Source: an uncultured Saprospiraceae bacterium (GTDB lineage: Bacteria > Bacteroidota > Bacteroidia > Chitinophagales > Saprospiraceae). From it: a stretch of 7,813 nucleotides of DNA. Of the stretch, positions 6,734 through 7,813 are shown piece after piece; positions within the stretch are counted from its first letter, which is position 1, and every line of letters begins with the position of its first letter. The DNA lies in the NCBI GenBank assembly GCA_938044055.1, contig CALIQO010000390.1:1-7813 (forward strand), read 5' to 3'. The position numbers were made by a program, and so were the translations under genes. The notes beneath the pieces are model-generated. The model was not told the origin of the DNA. It ran no database searches and worked only from the letters and a program-made list of their open reading frames with translations.

Positions 6734-6777
6734 GCATGACTGTTATTCTAATACAGTATTAAAGGAACAAGTCATGC
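6734..6777 (+). promoter_or_regulatory. Nested inverted repeat at the predicted rpoN transcription start (5' leader hairpin or operator)
   Basis: GCATGAC (6734-6740) pairs with GTCATGC (6771-6777), and TGTT (6741-6744) pairs with AACA (6766-6769). Only A6770 is bulged, giving an 11-bp stem. Inside lies a second dyad, TAATACAGTATTA (6749-6761), symmetric around A6755. As RNA this would make a long hairpin at the very 5' end of the rpoN transcript. As DNA it could be a repressor site overlapping the start of transcription. The pairing is seen directly; the role is inferred. There is no U-tract after it, so it is not a normal intrinsic terminator. Confidence 0.6.
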
Positions 6778-6882
6778 ATTTAAGTTGTTATAGTCAATGC
6801 CAATTTAATTAAAGGTTCAGAATCAACTGTTATCTATAGTGCGGAGACTTTAATTTATATCTCATTGTAAAGAAGAAGCAAG

Positions 6883-7813
6883 ATGTTAAAGCAAAATTTC
6901 AGTCAGAAGATGTTACAGAAGCTGTCTCCGCAGCAGATTCAGTTAATGAAACTCCTTCAGATACCTACGGCAACCCTAGACCAGCGTATTAAGGAAGAGC
7001 TTGAGGCGAACCCTGCCCTTGAAGAAGGCGATGAAGAAAACAACGATGTTTTCGATCTTTCTGCCGAGGAGAAAGAAGAGGAAGAGGCGGATAACAATGA
7101 TGATTTAGAGTTTGAGTTAGACGATTATCTTAAAGAATATATAGAAGAAGATCCTATTTCTTACAAGGTTAAAGGAGACAATTATATATCTGATGAGGAT
7201 GAAAAGTCAATTCCATATGCAGTTGAGTCAAGCTTCCATGAGTACTTAGAACAACAAGTAGGAATGCTTGAGCTAGAAGATGAGTTTGATAATCTTGTGG
7301 TGAATCAGATCATAGGATCGATAGATGAAGATGGATACCTTAGAAGAGAGAATTCTGCTATTGTAGACGACCTTATGTTTGCTCAATCAGTAGAAGTTGA
7401 GCTTCCACAGATAGAGCATATGATTCAGATTGTGCAGCAGTTCGATCCTCCTGGAGTAGGAGCAAGAGACTTGCAAGAATGCTTGATAAATCAACTTATC
7501 ATAAAGCTTAATAAATCAACGGAGAATCATACAGTTGAGAAAACGCTTGCCCTGAAAATACTTAAAAGTTACTTCGAAGAATTCACTAAGAAACATTACA
7601 CTCGATTACAGAAACACTTGGTAATTTCTGAAAGTGAATTGAAGGGAGCCATAGATGAAATCTTAAAATTGAACCCTAAGCCTGCTAGTGCTTTTCAATC
7701 TAGTGGTCGGAATTCTAACCATTATATAGTTCCAGATTTTATCATTCAGAATAGAGATGGTGAACTGGAGTTGTCCTTGAATAATAGAAATGCTCCTGAT
7801 CTTAGAATCAATG
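6883..7813 (+). CDS. rpoN: RNA polymerase sigma-54 factor, N-terminal 310 codons (3' end outside window)
   Basis: Alternative sigma factor that directs RNA polymerase to -24/-12 promoters and needs an AAA+ activator to open DNA. The frame is open from ATG 6883 to the window end, leaving 310 codons plus one base. Region I, residues 1-48, is the Gln/Leu-rich activator-responsive part (QKLSPQQIQLMKLLQIP, ...LEANPALEE). Region II, about 49-105, is a strongly acidic linker (EEKEEEEADNNDD). The core-binding domain follows from about 112, with DEDGYL at 148-153, FDPPGVGARDLQECL at 187-201 and LNPKP at 263-267. The DNA-binding HTH and the C-terminal RpoN box lie beyond the right edge, so integrity cannot be judged. 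The start fits the conserved MLKQNFSQK opening; only a purine-rich stretch (AAGAAGAAGC) precedes it. It is transcribed divergently from pepP, with a strong candidate promoter at 6698-6728 and a leader of about 145 nt. Confidence 0.98.
   Translation, partial: MLKQNFSQKMLQKLSPQQIQLMKLLQIPTATLDQRIKEELEANPALEEGDEENNDVFDLSAEEKEEEEADNNDDLEFELDDYLKEYIEEDPISYKVKGDNYISDEDEKSIPYAVESSFHEYLEQQVGMLELEDEFDNLVVNQIIGSIDEDGYLRRENSAIVDDLMFAQSVEVELPQIEHMIQIVQQFDPPGVGARDLQECLINQLIIKLNKSTENHTVEKTLALKILKSYFEEFTKKHYTRLQKHLVISESELKGAIDEILKLNPKPASAFQSSGRNSNHYIVPDFIIQNRDGELELSLNNRNAPDLRIN

Noticed and set aside
6731..6780. Chromosome dimer-resolution (dif-like) site in the rpoN leader, suggested by TGCGCAT and a dyad
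   Set aside because: Arm spacing (28-nt interior) and arm sequences do not fit a 28-bp XerC/XerD site.
1..7813. CRISPR array, tRNA, rRNA, insertion sequence or phage genes
   Set aside because: I found no spaced direct repeats, cloverleaf sequences, transposase or phage-type proteins on either strand.

Overview
The window looks like chromosomal DNA of a Bacteroidota member, probably a Cytophagales-type bacterium. Four things suggest this: AT-rich DNA, gene starts mostly without Shine-Dalgarno sequences, a promoter before rpoN that fits the Bacteroidota TTG-N17-23-TAnnTTTG pattern, and proteins (RpoN, lipocalin-like lipoprotein, flippase-like membrane protein) that read like that phylum. This assignment is inferred from sequence style, not from a database search.

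Layout: positions 1-1104 (+) are the 3' part of thrS (threonyl-tRNA synthetase), cut by the left edge. Facing it, with stop codons only 4 nt apart, is a block of four minus-strand genes. In transcription order these are a long-form Xaa-Pro aminopeptidase (4868-6637), a flippase-like / LPG-synthase-TM membrane protein (3691-4788), a small lipocalin-like lipoprotein (3351-3683, 7 nt after the previous gene) and a two-enzyme lipoprotein joining an N-acetylmuramoyl-L-alanine amidase to an M14 zinc carboxypeptidase (1109-3145). On the right, rpoN (sigma-54) starts at 6883 (+), divergent from the aminopeptidase gene, and runs off the window.

How the genes may work together: thrS, pepP and rpoN are housekeeping or global-regulatory genes. 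The three genes from 1109 to 4788 all point to the cell envelope: a polytopic membrane protein, a surface or periplasmic lipoprotein, and a peptidoglycan-peptide hydrolase. The amidase-carboxypeptidase fusion is the most unusual protein here. Its two active sites could act in sequence on the wall stem peptide.

The most structured non-coding DNA is the 245-nt divergent region 6638-6882. It holds two AT-only dyads, a very good promoter for rpoN, and a nested inverted repeat at or just after the expected transcription start, with two very short ORFs in the leader. I saw no rRNA, tRNA, CRISPR array or mobile element. No wholly new multi-gene system is evident; the fusion enzyme and the rpoN leader deserve most attention.
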